A stretch of DNA of 64,000 nt from Anisakis pegreffii. Its lineage: Eukaryota; Nematoda; Chromadorea; Rhabditida; Anisakidae. The stretch covers positions 35,330 through 99,329 of the forward strand of contig JAPYMA010000929.1 in assembly GCA_035041965.1 (NCBI GenBank), in the 5' to 3' direction. Position 1 is the first letter of the stretch, and every line of letters starts with the position of its first letter. Below are positions 12,801 through 24,064 of this stretch, in pieces. The notes below the pieces were generated by a model. The model had not been told where the DNA came from. It saw nothing but the letters and a program-made list of their open reading frames with translations, and made no database searches. The translations under genes and the position numbers were made by a program.

Positions 12801-15800
12801 AAAAATAATTTTTATTTTTGCCCTACCCATAGAAATGTTTGAATATTGAATTAATATTTGTCTGAAAGCACCGATTTGAGTAATTCAATTCATTGCAGCT
12901 CAAAAAGCTCCCGAAGTGTTGACGTTAGCCGAATCCTTACAGCGCCGGAAGCAGTATCGTTCATCGTACGGATTTTTGAAAACAAAATGTCTTGATGACA
13001 AAAACACTGCAAAAAATGAATGTAGCGAACAGCCATCTGTAATTAGCATTAAAGTGGAACCTCAAGAGGAATATAAACCAGACAACGGGTTCGTGAACTT
13101 TTATTTCTTATTTTTGCATTGTTTCTTAGAATGTTTCTCTAGTGTAAGTAATGTATACCATTAGAGTATGTTCTGGCCTTTTCAAAAATATATACGTTAA
13201 GGTTTACCCTCGCCTACTTTATTGTATAAAAAATACAATCTTGTATTGCAGTCCCTGGAATATCATCCCGCATTTTTGGAGGTGCGAGACCTCCCGGTTG
13301 AGAAACCGTGATCTAGATGGTGGTAGTTTTTTTTTTTAAAGTTACGTTTGACCACAATGCGCTCATATTTATACAGAAGTGAAATTTATTCAATGAAGCA
13401 TTTGATTAATATGTGATTAATGAATTTGCAGTCTGTTGCCACAATATCGACCATTACCAAAACTGTTGATTCGTCTCCCAAAACGATCGCTTCAAGAGTC
13501 TCCGTCTCGTTCCGAGAAATCGAAAAAGAAAAAGAAAAGGAAGCGTAAAGATCGTGATCGGGAATGGGAGGGATCTGAGAAGAAGAGGAAGAAGAAAAAG
13601 CATAAACATAAACATCACAAACGTGAACACGAGTTCGTTTCTATTTGCAGTCTTTTCACTAGAACTGATCTTTGCAATAACATCACTGTTTGATAGTTCA
13701 GTTGTTCATACGTTATATATTCGGTTAATATATTCTGATATCATTCAGTTGCTGCAAAATAATTTCTGCTCGGTGTTCATCGACACTTTTTTAGATATGA
13801 GGCGCGTGTTATTACGGTTGACGATGAGCAATGGCGCAATGCGGAGCCGATCAATCGACCAGCTGAGATGGCTATATTCAGCAAGAAACGTCGATTGATG
13901 ATGCAGTGGAATGATGATGAAGAGCATTATGTTGAACCAGGTTCATCGGCATTTGAATATTGAAATCTGTATTGCTTTTTGTTTTATGTTCAAACTCATA
14001 GGCACATTTTCAGTTTACGAATTTTTAAAGAGATACATAATAACTGTGCTCAGACTTTCCTGAGAACTTTTCATTTCTGTCTTCTTCAGAATATTTTTAC
14101 GAATCATCACCCAACGTTCGAAAATTAAGCTCTTTTAACTCAAATTCAAATTAATATTTTCAAGTGCATTCAATGGATAGCTGCAATTGTTGTTTGCACC
14201 TCAAGTCGCAATTCTGATAAACTTTAGGGAATCAAATTCTTGCTATTGAATCATGCGGAAACAAACCGAAGTGGTTGAAAATAAAGTTGTTCTTTGGTCA
14301 TTCAAGCGATTTGATTTTAGTTGTTAGTGATTTGATTCAATTTTTTGAAGGTTCACGACAAGACGATACTTGTCGGCGATATTCAAGTACGCTTCTTAAT
14401 GAATGTGAACGTAGGGGTTCATTGAATGATAGTACTGAATGGAGTCTACCTACCAAATTCAGTCAGGCTAACGGACACTTAACGGTATCGTTTTTCTTTC
14501 TATTGGAAAGATTCGAAACATTGTTGATTGTGTTTATTTCTGAATTGTTTTGTAATTGTGTGTTGCGACGTCGAAACGTTGCTGTATCCACGACATGTGA
14601 TCTTCGGTTGCATGCGCTAGTTTGCCACCTACTCATCTTCTCTTCCATACAAGCAAATATTTTTTACATTTGCACGTCACTGCTTTTAACATATAATTGT
14701 TCGAAGTGATCGCAGAGCGATATTTAGTGTAATTTCATTGATCCACTTTAGGCGAGTCAGTGTATAAGTTGTGCTATTTTTATTGTAGAAAGGCACATTC
14801 GTGGTATGCAAAGCAGATATTCTCAAAGAAGAATGTCCTTTATGGCGAGTCGACAATCAGAATCTGCTGCAAAAGTATCCACCCATTAAAATGGACAACA
14901 AAATTGCTTACAAAAATAGTTCGACGGTAAAAATAGAATTGTTCGTGTATTTTAATGAATTCAAGTTATTCACGAAACGAAAAATTTACACCGATTTTCA
15001 TCGAATTTTTTCAGTCTTTCGCATATTTGATCATCGTTGATTCTGATCTCGTGTCTCAAAAATATTTCAACGATTTGGTCGTTTCGTCTGAAAATTCATG
15101 CTGAAGAAAATGAAGGAACGAAATTCTCACCTCATAATGAATTAGCCCTCTCCTCTTTTCTTTGTCTTTGTTTTGAAAATTTTTCATTTATTTGTGTAAA
15201 ATTATAATCGTAAAGCGTTACAGTATTCTGGTTGGTGTGATCAAATCGCCGATGGCTATTTGGTTGTGGAAGTTCGTTTTTTAAAGCATACTCGATCGGA
15301 ATCTATTGTTGAACCACATCTACCACTCTTCGATATGTTCCCAGCAGTCAGCTCAGAAGTTGATGAAAAGACCTCACAATGTTAGTCTTTTGTTTAAAGC
15401 CCAGTCACTGTTCTATTAGTAAACATACTACCAGTTGTATATCGTATCTCATTATTCTTTTCCTCTGTTAACCTTTTTGCTTACTCCAATTTGACACTGC
15501 TTAAATTTTCCAAGCCATTTTCTGAAACATCGCTTTCTTTGATGAAGAATTGTATTATAGAAACGATGCATTTGTCAGTAATCTGCAGATGAATAATCGG
15601 TAAATTTCATGAGATTTGCATCACGGTGCCAGAAGATGATTGGTTGATTAGATTAACTGATTGATTAGGTAAAACTTTTAAAAAACGATGATCAATTAGG
15701 TTTGCTTTTGAATGTGAAGGTGAATATGTCAGCTGGTAGTTATCACATTGATGTTGTTTCATTGATGAGATACGCTAGTTTGATTGTGACTGTATTGGTT

Positions 15801-17582
15801 ATCATCAACAGGAAGAGTATTATGAATTGACTGATAATGCAGGTAGTGATGTAGAAAACGGCATCGCCACATCGAGTAGCAATAGCGGAGTGGAAGTGTC
15901 ATTGAAAGATCCTATTCGTGATCAAATGAGCACGTATGTAAGGGCAATGCTCAATCACGGACTCAGTCTTTCCTTCTTACAATCCGTAAAACAGGGCAAT
16001 GGTTAGTTTTTTTCTCGGTATTGTTTAATGTTTAGATCGTTTCCACTTTTTGCTATAATTCTCGAAACAAATTTCACAAACATTTAGCAGTAGCCAGAAT
16101 TATAGATTCTCTTGAAGGTTTTCATTTAGGATTGTGCTTATTATCAGTACTGCTGGATTAGGATTACGAATGAGGGAAGTTATGGTAAAGGATCGAAAAC
16201 ATTACCTCAGATGTGAAATGTTAACGGATTTTTTTGTAGATTGGAACTATCTGCGTGCTTTGAACGATATTGATAGGTTGAATCAAGATCGAAAAGAGAA
16301 AGTATTGTCACGAGTGAAATGGGTCGAAAGATACATTGATATGTTGCATTTCTATTCGAGTTGTGTTGCGTGTGATGCTGAAGGAGGCGGTCTTAATTGT
16401 CAGGTTGTTAATCATTTATTTTATCGTTTCATTGTGAGAAGTTAACGGATCAGGTGAATTTCAGGCATGTGGCAAACGACCAGTTGAACGTGTTGTACAG
16501 TTATTTTCGAATGAAGGTTACGATTACGATACATTGGAGTCAGAAGAAATGCGCTATACGGGATCTGGTTCGCCGATGCCAGCAATGGTCAGTTCGTTTC
16601 CTTGCTTCGATCTTCTGAAAGCGTAGCCTTCCTCCAAAAAATTTTAAAATATCTACGCACCTCTCATGATAGTAGTTTATTTAAAAATAAAAGTAAACGT
16701 GACCGAAAGAATTTTTCATAATTGATTTTTGATAACATAAAAATGATCAATGGAAAAAACCACTACAGAAAAGTATTAATTGCATAAACTCACAATGAAA
16801 TTTCATCGATGCATGAAATTTCGTTGATTTTGATGTGCTTCAATTCAATGACTATCGCTGACTTTTTTGAAGCGAGCCACTTTTTGCGGATAGCAATCCG
16901 TATTTCCGCCTTTGCACCCAAGCAATTTCTGGATTTTGCCTTGCTGTAAAAACATGATGTGCACGAATTGCAGAGTTTCTTTCTGATCCTGTCATTTATT
17001 GAAGAATCAGTATTAGTTGATTACTGTGATTATTTAAGGAATATTTGGTATGTTCATTGTGTGCAAAGTTGTCATTAACTTACCACAAATTGCATCATAT
17101 GCGTTATTTATTGCTGAAAAAATGCGAAGACCAGGTGATTGATTCATTTTGTTGTGCCTTATTTATTGCACTATCCCCAGTGAATTTTTGTCAGACTCTA
17201 AGTGCCGATTATTTTATTCACGCTGATGATCTTAAGGATCAAGGTTCTCTTCCTAGTTCGAGCATGAAGCATTTCATTGTTGATAAAGGTAACCAAACAG
17301 TCATTTGAAAAATATTTGATCGTAGAATTTCTAATGAAGAAATGTCGATTGTATTTGCCAACTTGTTTGTAATTAGATCTCATGATCACTAATAATAAAT
17401 CAGTTCATTTTGTTCCTAGATGGAAGCAGTAAGTTTCGAGAATCCGAACATTTCTTCAGATGCAGTTGTTGAGAATTGTATGAGGAACACAAAGTGGTTG
17501 CATGCGGTGAGTTTCTTATATGCAGTTGATCTAAATTACAAGTTATCATGAATATCAGTTCAAGCAGCAGGAATATTCATAG
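6869..17582 (+). CDS. Large Ser/Pro-rich nuclear protein with C-terminal Cys-rich (DUF4211-like, QSER1/PRR12-type) module; 25 exons, ~1343 aa
   Basis: Exons: 6869-6947, 8379-8572, 8711-8772, 9078-9202, 9287-9813, 10298-10522, 10609-10856, 11048-11291, 11847-12126, 12231-12421, 12530-12662, 12899-13088, 13432-13632, 13795-13940, 14351-14484, 14789-14926, 15224-15380, 15700-15719 (tentative 20-nt exon), 15812-16001, 16240-16403, 16465-16587, 17039-17134, 17195-17288, 17460-17506, 17559-17582. Phases agree throughout. Residues 1-400 are Ser/Ala/Pro/Gln-rich. An acidic-hydrophobic patch (LPWSSIDLGDIDLFG) lies near 425. A charged helix (KIREKIKMRREKELADADKE) follows near 490. A Lys/Arg-rich nuclear-localisation stretch (KSKKKKKRKRKDRDRE) sits near 870. 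Residues ~993-1343 form a conserved-looking module: KGTFVVCKADI, YSGWCDQIADGYLVV, WNYLRALNDIDRL, a CxxC-8-CxxC pair, EYLVCSLCAKLSLTYHKLHH. I read this as DUF4211-like, seen in chromatin proteins QSER1 and PRR12, from memory of the family only. Weakest joins: the 20-nt exon, donor 10856, intron 12422-12529 and the last exon. The true 3' end could lie further right. Confidence 0.7.
14789..17506 (+). other. Cys-rich C-terminal module of the first gene (likely zinc-binding)
   Basis: Across ten exons the product reads as a compact domain, unlike the low-complexity N-terminus. It has aromatic and hydrophobic spacing typical of a fold: CPLWRVDNQNLLQKYPPIK, AYKNSSTYSGWC, VRFLKHTRSESIVEP, then a helical part (DWNYLRALNDIDRLNQDRKE). 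The sequence CVACDAEGGGLNCQACG gives two CxxC pairs eight residues apart. A third CxxC (CSLC) and a late Cys (KKCEDQ) follow in later exons. Four to six cysteines plus His in TYHKLHHMRY suggest one or two metal sites. This is inference from spacing; a profile search against the DUF4211 family would decide. Confidence 0.5.
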
Positions 17583-18716
17583 CATGTTTCATACGCTCTC
17601 AACGTCTTCACTGTTTGAAAAGATTATTTTGAATCTGATAGATAAGAAAGCGTTATTAGGATTAAGGTGTTTACTTGCAATATATCTTTTTAATTGTTTT
17701 CGGTTCGATGTATTGAGTTGACTATTTTTTATTATTATAGTTCGCAACTGCAATGGTAATGAGTGCTTTCAGACTATTAACGAATACGCTGATCTATGGA
17801 GAAAAATTGAGTTGAACGACTGCTGACGTTGATTCGGTCAGTGTATTTGGGACGTGGGTTCAGTGGGTGATTTTAATGGAAGTAGAAGTAGTATTTGCAA
17901 GCAACGGACATAATCGACTCTGCTGTGCTGTCATCAGCCGTCATTCTCTTTTTCTGTTTACGTCGTCAACTGAGACTGATGCCATTCATTCTTTGCTTTC
18001 CTCACGGATCGGGTGCTTTTACAGTTTCGAGAATTATATTTAGGCTGAAACGTTTGTGTATTTTGTATTGCAGTTTTAGAACGTGGTCATCGTATTCAGA
18101 TGAATAGTTGATGGTTGTTGAACTGTGATATTTCAGTTTGTAGATTATCATCCGTTTGCTTTTGCTGCGATCGTCAATAGGCACGTTCAGAAATATCCAT
18201 ACAATAATAGCTCATTCTTTTTGAATATCACATTGATATGTATGCTGAGTTTCCTGGACTTCATGACCGCGCTTGACGTTATACGTAATATGTGTTTTGC
18301 TACTATCGAAATAATCGTATAATGTTCTCATTCTCAGCGACATAATTTCTCCCATTGTAAGTATTATGAACCGACATTGTACTTGGAAACTGAATTCCAA
18401 TTCTTAATGAATGATGCATATCGGGATAGATTTTGCATCGTTCGCTTTTGTGTCGTACTGAAACCAGTTCGCCATAATCAATTCACTCACTATTTTTGAT
18501 TTAACACTGAGTGGTGAACAAGTGGTAATTTTTATGCTTAGCGAAGTATTTAAATGATTCAATTTTATGACGTTGAATTGATTAATTTTGGCAGACACAT
18601 GTATAACCATGGGATTGTTGTCTCCATGTTAGCTTTGAGGATTGGTTCGCGTGAATAATTTGACCAATTGGTTATTCTGTTAGTCGTTCCCATTTTTTTC
18701 TGATATCAGCCACCCT

Positions 18717-18859
18717 CCTTCATTGATGGATCTTCCATTCGCCAATGACATCTTTCCAATGCTTTCAAAGCTCTCCGATTGGTCTGATACTCACTCGGGA
18801 AACGTTCTGAGAGCTGATGTTTTTACGATACGTATAGAAATGTTCGATTGTTTATCATA
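18717..18859 (+). CDS. Candidate exon downstream of the first gene
   Basis: After an acceptor (GATATCAG) a frame of about 46 codons opens and runs to TAG, with coding-like content (LPFANDIFPMLSKLSDWSDT, then NVLRADVFTIRIEMF). It may be an extra 3' exon of the gene at 6869 or the end of another transcript. I could not connect it in phase to exon 17460-17506, so it is kept apart. Confidence 0.25.
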
Positions 18860-21459
18860 GGAAATGAAATTATTTCATTGTACTTATGCTCAATAGTTTT
18901 TGTCAAAGTGAGTTGATTTCCTTTTTATTTTATTCTTGATCACTTCAGTTCAGTCTTTTCTGTTTTAGCTGAATTCGTAAGCAGCTACCGGTCCACTGAT
19001 CATACTACGCGATATGTTGTAATAACAGTTCCCTAATTGCCACTTTGCATGCTTGGTCAGATGAATGCATACTGTAATCGCCTGATTGAGTACAGCTCCA
19101 CTCTGTGAGTCAATCGTTTGTCTATCCATCAGTCTACACAATTTGTAATTGTACGTTTTATCGTTTGTTGTTGTCGTTTTATTGAATTATTCGTAAATGT
19201 AATCTGTTAAATATATTTCGTATTGTATGCTTTTTATTGTTCATGTGACTGCCACATATCATTGCGTTCATCAATGCTATTTTTATTCCTTTGAGCATTC
19301 TTGTTTATGCGAATTTTTTTAATCATTCATTAGCAGTTGTTGGTCAACCAACCTACGATACTCTCCGTCAACGATGAGTGGGTGCCCCGATGCAAACCGG
19401 CTAGTTGTTCATATCTTTTTTATTTATTGGCTATTACTCTGATTAGTTTGAATAATAATTACGAGAGTCATTATTGTATCACGTTGTGTCTTTGTGTTGC
19501 TTCTGAGAAAAATTATTCACGCCTAGGTCGCGTGATTTTCAGTCTAAAAAGGTTTCGCAGTTGAACAAAGTGGTGATGGGGTAGAGGCGGGATGTTGCAA
19601 TTGTATTCGAAAATAGTGGTTGTGAATGAGGTTACAATATGAACTTTCATTGTTGCACTAAACTGATTTGGTGCACAATGCACTCATTTGAATCGTATGC
19701 AAAAGGCATTGTTTTGTGTTCGAGTTTGTGTTTGTGATGCGTATGATTTGTTGTATGGAGGTAGCATGGATTTTAAAAAGTTGCATTCAACAATTGAAGT
19801 ATGATCGAGTTAAAGATGTTCAGAAGTTTTGATTGTACCTATTGTTTGATTCGTAATCGTTTTGTTGATGATGTGACAAGTGATCTCATCGATGCTGTAA
19901 ATTAATAAGAGTTTAACATAAAATTTCATAAACCGATTTGTTCCTTGCAAGCATCTTATGAGTTCCACAAGAATCAGCTAATTTCCTGCAAAAATATTGC
20001 TGTCGATAAAAATGTGTCACAGAATTCGCTATTTTCACGATGCTTCAGAAGTTGAAAAAGATTCTCGTAACTGTTTTAGTCTATGGGATATCATCAGTGG
20101 TTATCTCGTTTTTAAAGCTTTTTGGCATCTGAGAAGCAACCTGGAAAATGATTTCTCTATTTTAAGCTCGCTTGATGATGAGACCAGTAATCGCGGAGAA
20201 GAACAAAAATTTTGGTGCTTTGGAGTTGATTACTCTGGTTTGAAGCCAGTTTCCATTTGACCATCACGAATTTACCACACTATTGAAAAATTACGAAGAA
20301 CTTGAGAAAAAAAAAGTTCAAATTACTCAGTTGCATGAATGTTTTTAAAAAACGGATAGTTAAAAGACTGATTATTTATTGGATTGATATTTGGCGACGA
20401 TAAAATATGCAAAGTATTCATGGCAAGTAATTAAATGTTCGGTTGGCCTGTTCGCCTAGCCAGCGGGGTGGCGTAAATTGAGGCTAAAACAATGTGCACG
20501 GAAACGCGAGCATTGTGGCCTGCAACGTTACAAACGTTTGATAGCCTGGCCAGTCCAGGTAATCCAGGTAATAAAAATTCGCAACAAAAAACTTCAAGCC
20601 AAAAAGCACTCGATAAATCGATGATATAATGTTTCATGACCACCAAATATTCATCCAAAACTTATTCTGAGATAAATGGCCATTCGGAACGAGATAACAG
20701 TGATCCGAAACAACGACACTGAAAAATGCTGTTTCTGAAGATGCAGTCTAAAATTACCCGCATTACCAAATTTTTTAAGGTATTAATTGTGTGCGCGGTG
20801 AAGATCCTAAATCCATTGAATCGGTTATTGCATTAGTTTTCAACATTTTTTAAGGCAGCCGCTCACTTGAGCTGAAAGTTCAACCAAATAAGGCACATTC
20901 GTTTCCATTTTTAAAAATATGTGATAATCGCCTTGAAGATGTTTAAAAAGTCGAAAAAATGTAAATTGTTAAGCAGCAGAAAGATGCAAAAAACACAGCG
21001 GTCGTATAGGTGTAATGAAAATAACGGATGTTATGCACTTACATGCAAAATTTTAGCCAAAAATAGCCCGTGTTCAGCAGTCGAACTTTAAACGTTAATT
21101 GCCACAAAGTACTTCTTGTCAGTTCATCCCTAAAGTTGAGATTTCTCCTATTACGCTTCAATGATTTATGTACTCACAAAAATACGTTGTGTAAAATTTC
21201 GCTGCCATCAAACCACATACTGAGAGAGCTGCATACTTTATGACGTAGGTGGCCACCGAGCGAACATCCTATTCAAGCAACCGAAATTCGATGCTCATCG
21301 ATAAGGCAATTACGATAACTTTCAGTCGATGGCCATACACCCAACCCTAGAGTTGAGCGTCTGTCAATGAAGTGCTCCTCAGCCCACATATAATCTAATC
21401 AATGCAACTATAACATGTAGGATTGGGTAACGTGTAGTGTATTGTTGGGAAACGAGCAA

Positions 21460-21560
21460 TTTCGAGGACCCCGTCCTCACTTCTCGGTTCCCGACTTTTT
21501 TCAAGTGGACTGCATCTTTGGGGTCCCTATCTTCTATGGAATTCTGAGGAATTCCTGTTA
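21460..21560. repeat. Dispersed repeat, copy A
   Basis: It contains the words CGAGGACCCCGTCC, CCCGACTTTTTTC and GGGGTCCCTATC, which recur in altered form and the same order at 22140-22255 (CCCGACTTTTTTC, CGCATTTTCGAGGTCCCC). No coding potential or terminal repeats were seen. It is probably an old copy of an interspersed element. Confidence 0.4.
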
Positions 21561-22139
21561 CCTGAAACGTTCCGAGGAATTTCCCGAATTTTTCTTGATA
21601 ATTAATAAAATCGGATCAAAGCACAAAAAACGTGAATTTTACTCAGTTCCCATTATGTCACTCCAAAAGACATTTCAATCTCTTAACTTTTCTTTTCGGA
21701 GGCTGTATTTAACGTTTTTTCTTTCATTGCTATCATTCTATCGTGTTTATTGGAGGCATTGGGTCTTCAAATTATTAACGAAATGCTTGTCATTTTTACC
21801 GATTCATACTCACTGAATTTATGTGATTTCGTAACTTAGAACTTTTCAAGTATGTTGATTTTTGACGAAGTCCGTGCTTCCACTTTTCAGTTGTTGAAAT
21901 TTTCTCATATTTAGTAATGTGCATCGTTTCGGAAACTTTTTTAGCATTTATTGTGAAATGTTATGCACTGTTCATTTTTTACGTGATTCAATGAAATATT
22001 GTTGTTCAAACTGCATTGTTGTCTTACGGTTATATTTGTTCTATCTTGAAGATTGTATATTTCAATGCTTTTCCATCAGAAATGCCTGTTTTCAAGGCCT
22101 TACTGGTTCCAGTTCATTTTCGGAGAAAATTCGCGGATC

Positions 22140-22255
22140 GGAGACGAAGACAAGGTTGAGTTTTTCCCCGAAATTCTATGTACCCATACCCGACTTTTTT
22201 CGAGCCAACCGCATTTTCGAGGTCCCCGACTGCGAAATTCCGTTCCCGACTTAAC
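22140..22255. repeat. Dispersed repeat, copy B
   Basis: Diverged second copy of the element at 21460-21560, same orientation, sharing CCCGACTTTTTTC followed about 15-20 bases later by a GGTCCC core. The two copies are about 650 bp apart. Confidence 0.4.
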
Positions 22256-22725
22256 ATGCTAATTATTGAGAGGGATGGAACCAGTCTCAGTGTCTTTAGG
22301 ACTCACTATAACATCAACGACAAAAATTTGCGTCAAACCTTTCTGAGTGCTTTGACATATAAAACCTAAAATCACTAACCTCGGACTGACCTGTGAAACC
22401 TAAACTTCTCCACCAGATTCGCTAATTTTCATACATTTTTCTCTCACTGGCGAGCAGTATTGCTCAGTCTGGGAACCCATACTTTGTTGCGTTTTAGCAA
22501 AAATATCAGACCTCTTAAACCGTTCATTTCTTATTCAAAAAATATGGAATGTGACGATGTTTTAAAGCACGCTTGAGAACATGCTTGTTTTACACTACAG
22601 TTGAAAGGTGCAAACGTCGACATTAAATTTACATTTTTATAGGGCATAGAGGAGTTTCTTTTCTCATCATTGTTGGGTTGTTCGTTTGTATCCAACAGCA
22701 GACAGTAATTGCTTTTTGAGATGGG

Positions 22726-23620
22726 TTACGTTCTTTCCTTTCGATAATATTCCATTTTGTTGAAGGTCAGTGACTGATCCGTTACTAATGGGTAGATTCG
22801 GTAGTTAGGGTCAAAATTCATTGGATGCACTAGAAGAGCTTTGTTGGATGACAGTCCTTCACAGCATTTGATAGAAAGATATTTTTCAAAAGAGCTGATA
22901 TTTTGCAATTCTTATGAAATTGAATTCGACTGAAACTTAATCATCACAATTTCATACATGCATTCCTTCAAATGTCGTTAATGTCATCATTAGAAGGCAC
23001 TGTTTCCAGTTGGTAGTGACAATAGTGAAGGTAGACGGGCATAAAAATGGGAAGAATCGTGTCGCAATCTGTTAAACATTTGTTGCACAGCAGCAAAACA
23101 CGTTTTTCCCATTCCAATAAGCAACCACGTTTTATGAAACGGCACCGAATGAAGCTACTGCTCTTTCAGTTTGGTCTTCAGTCATTCTAAGGCAAAATTT
23201 TTCCACAGCTAAATTCCACAGGCATGAACTTCTACGTGAGAGCTTTGAAAAAGCGAACGTGAAACTATTTCTGAGCAAACTTTCAATGTATTGCTCTTCT
23301 CAATGAGTTTGGTAATTTTTTAGATACGTTTTTAACAACTTTATCATGCTGCGATTTCATTTCTTTCACCGCGAAGAAATGAAAAAAAAGGCAAAGTCTG
23401 CTTGGGAATGTTTTGCAAAGCGTATATTTTGAGAACGAGATTTGCCAGTCTAAGGCAACCGTTCTCTTAGCTTTTCTGTTCGAAGCTCGTCTAGAAAAGA
23501 TTGAATTTTTGACCTATCTCTCATACGTTTAAGTTTCAGAACAAAGCAATCGTGGCCTAGAATACTATAGTGATAAATTTGAATAGTATGCTTTCCCGCA
23601 GTGGCCGTAAGGAACTGTGA
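22726..23620 (-). pseudogene. Coding-like block broken across reading frames (possible decayed gene or fast-evolving exons)
   Basis: Read on the minus strand from right to left, several open stretches with coding-like composition follow each other in different frames: DVSSQFLTATAGKHTIQIYH with LDELRTEKLRERLP (about 23450-23620), VKEMKSQHDKVVKNVSKKLP (about 23310-23370), LIEKSNTLKVCSEIVSRSLF (about 23220-23310), EKFCLRMTEDQTERAVASFG (about 23150-23210), MGKTCFAAVQQMFNRLRHDS (about 23000-23130) and a last stretch with HPMNFDPNYRIYPLVTDQSL (22726-22890). The changes of frame happen within tens of bases, too close for normal introns in several places. That fits a pseudogene with indels, or assembly indels in a real gene. 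No family is recognised. Confidence 0.35.
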
Positions 23621-24064
23621 TGAGACATCGCTGCAGTATGTTGTGAGGAAGGAATTCAAATTGCCGCATTACAGTAAATGATCTTAGAGAACGAGTGTGT
23701 AGCAATCGAGGAGAATGGATGAAAGTTGCTGCTGCTGCTGCAGCAACGTTTCAACGTGAACAGAAGTGTTAGAGAGAGGGTGGTAGAACTGAGATACTAT
23801 TATTGCCTTTAGGCGTAACCCAGATAGCTAAGTAGTAGCGTTATATTGAACGCATTTGTGATCATCACTCCGCTGACGTGTGCGCACTTGGATTGCACGT
23901 GTTGACTGCAAAAGGTACAATTATTATTAAATTGGTCGGTTGATTGCTAAACTGATAGTAGCTATTCTGTTGTACTGTCAGTAGCTATTTTATTATTTAT
24001 GTTATAAGTGATAACGCTGGCAAATCAAGCGAATTGTGATTCGGCTGGCGCTAGTTCGCCAACA

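Larger units (their letters stand above)
17583..24064. other. Intergenic region between the two large plus-strand genes
   Basis: No gene with consistent splicing was built on the plus strand. Contents: an isolated exon-like frame at 18717-18859, a weak ORF at 20018-20260, two copies of a diverged dispersed repeat near 21460 and 22140, and a minus-strand coding-like block at 22726-23620 that changes frame several times. The stretch 20440-20570 is locally GC-richer with a small direct repeat (TCCAGGTAA twice) and no assignable function. The last ~150 bases would hold the promoter of the gene starting at 24065. Confidence 0.5.

Noticed and set aside
20018..20260. ORF of about 80 codons with coding-like tail (SSLDDETSNRGEEQKFWCFG)
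   Set aside because: No acceptor, start context or partner exon was found. Kept as possible chance ORF in intergenic DNA.
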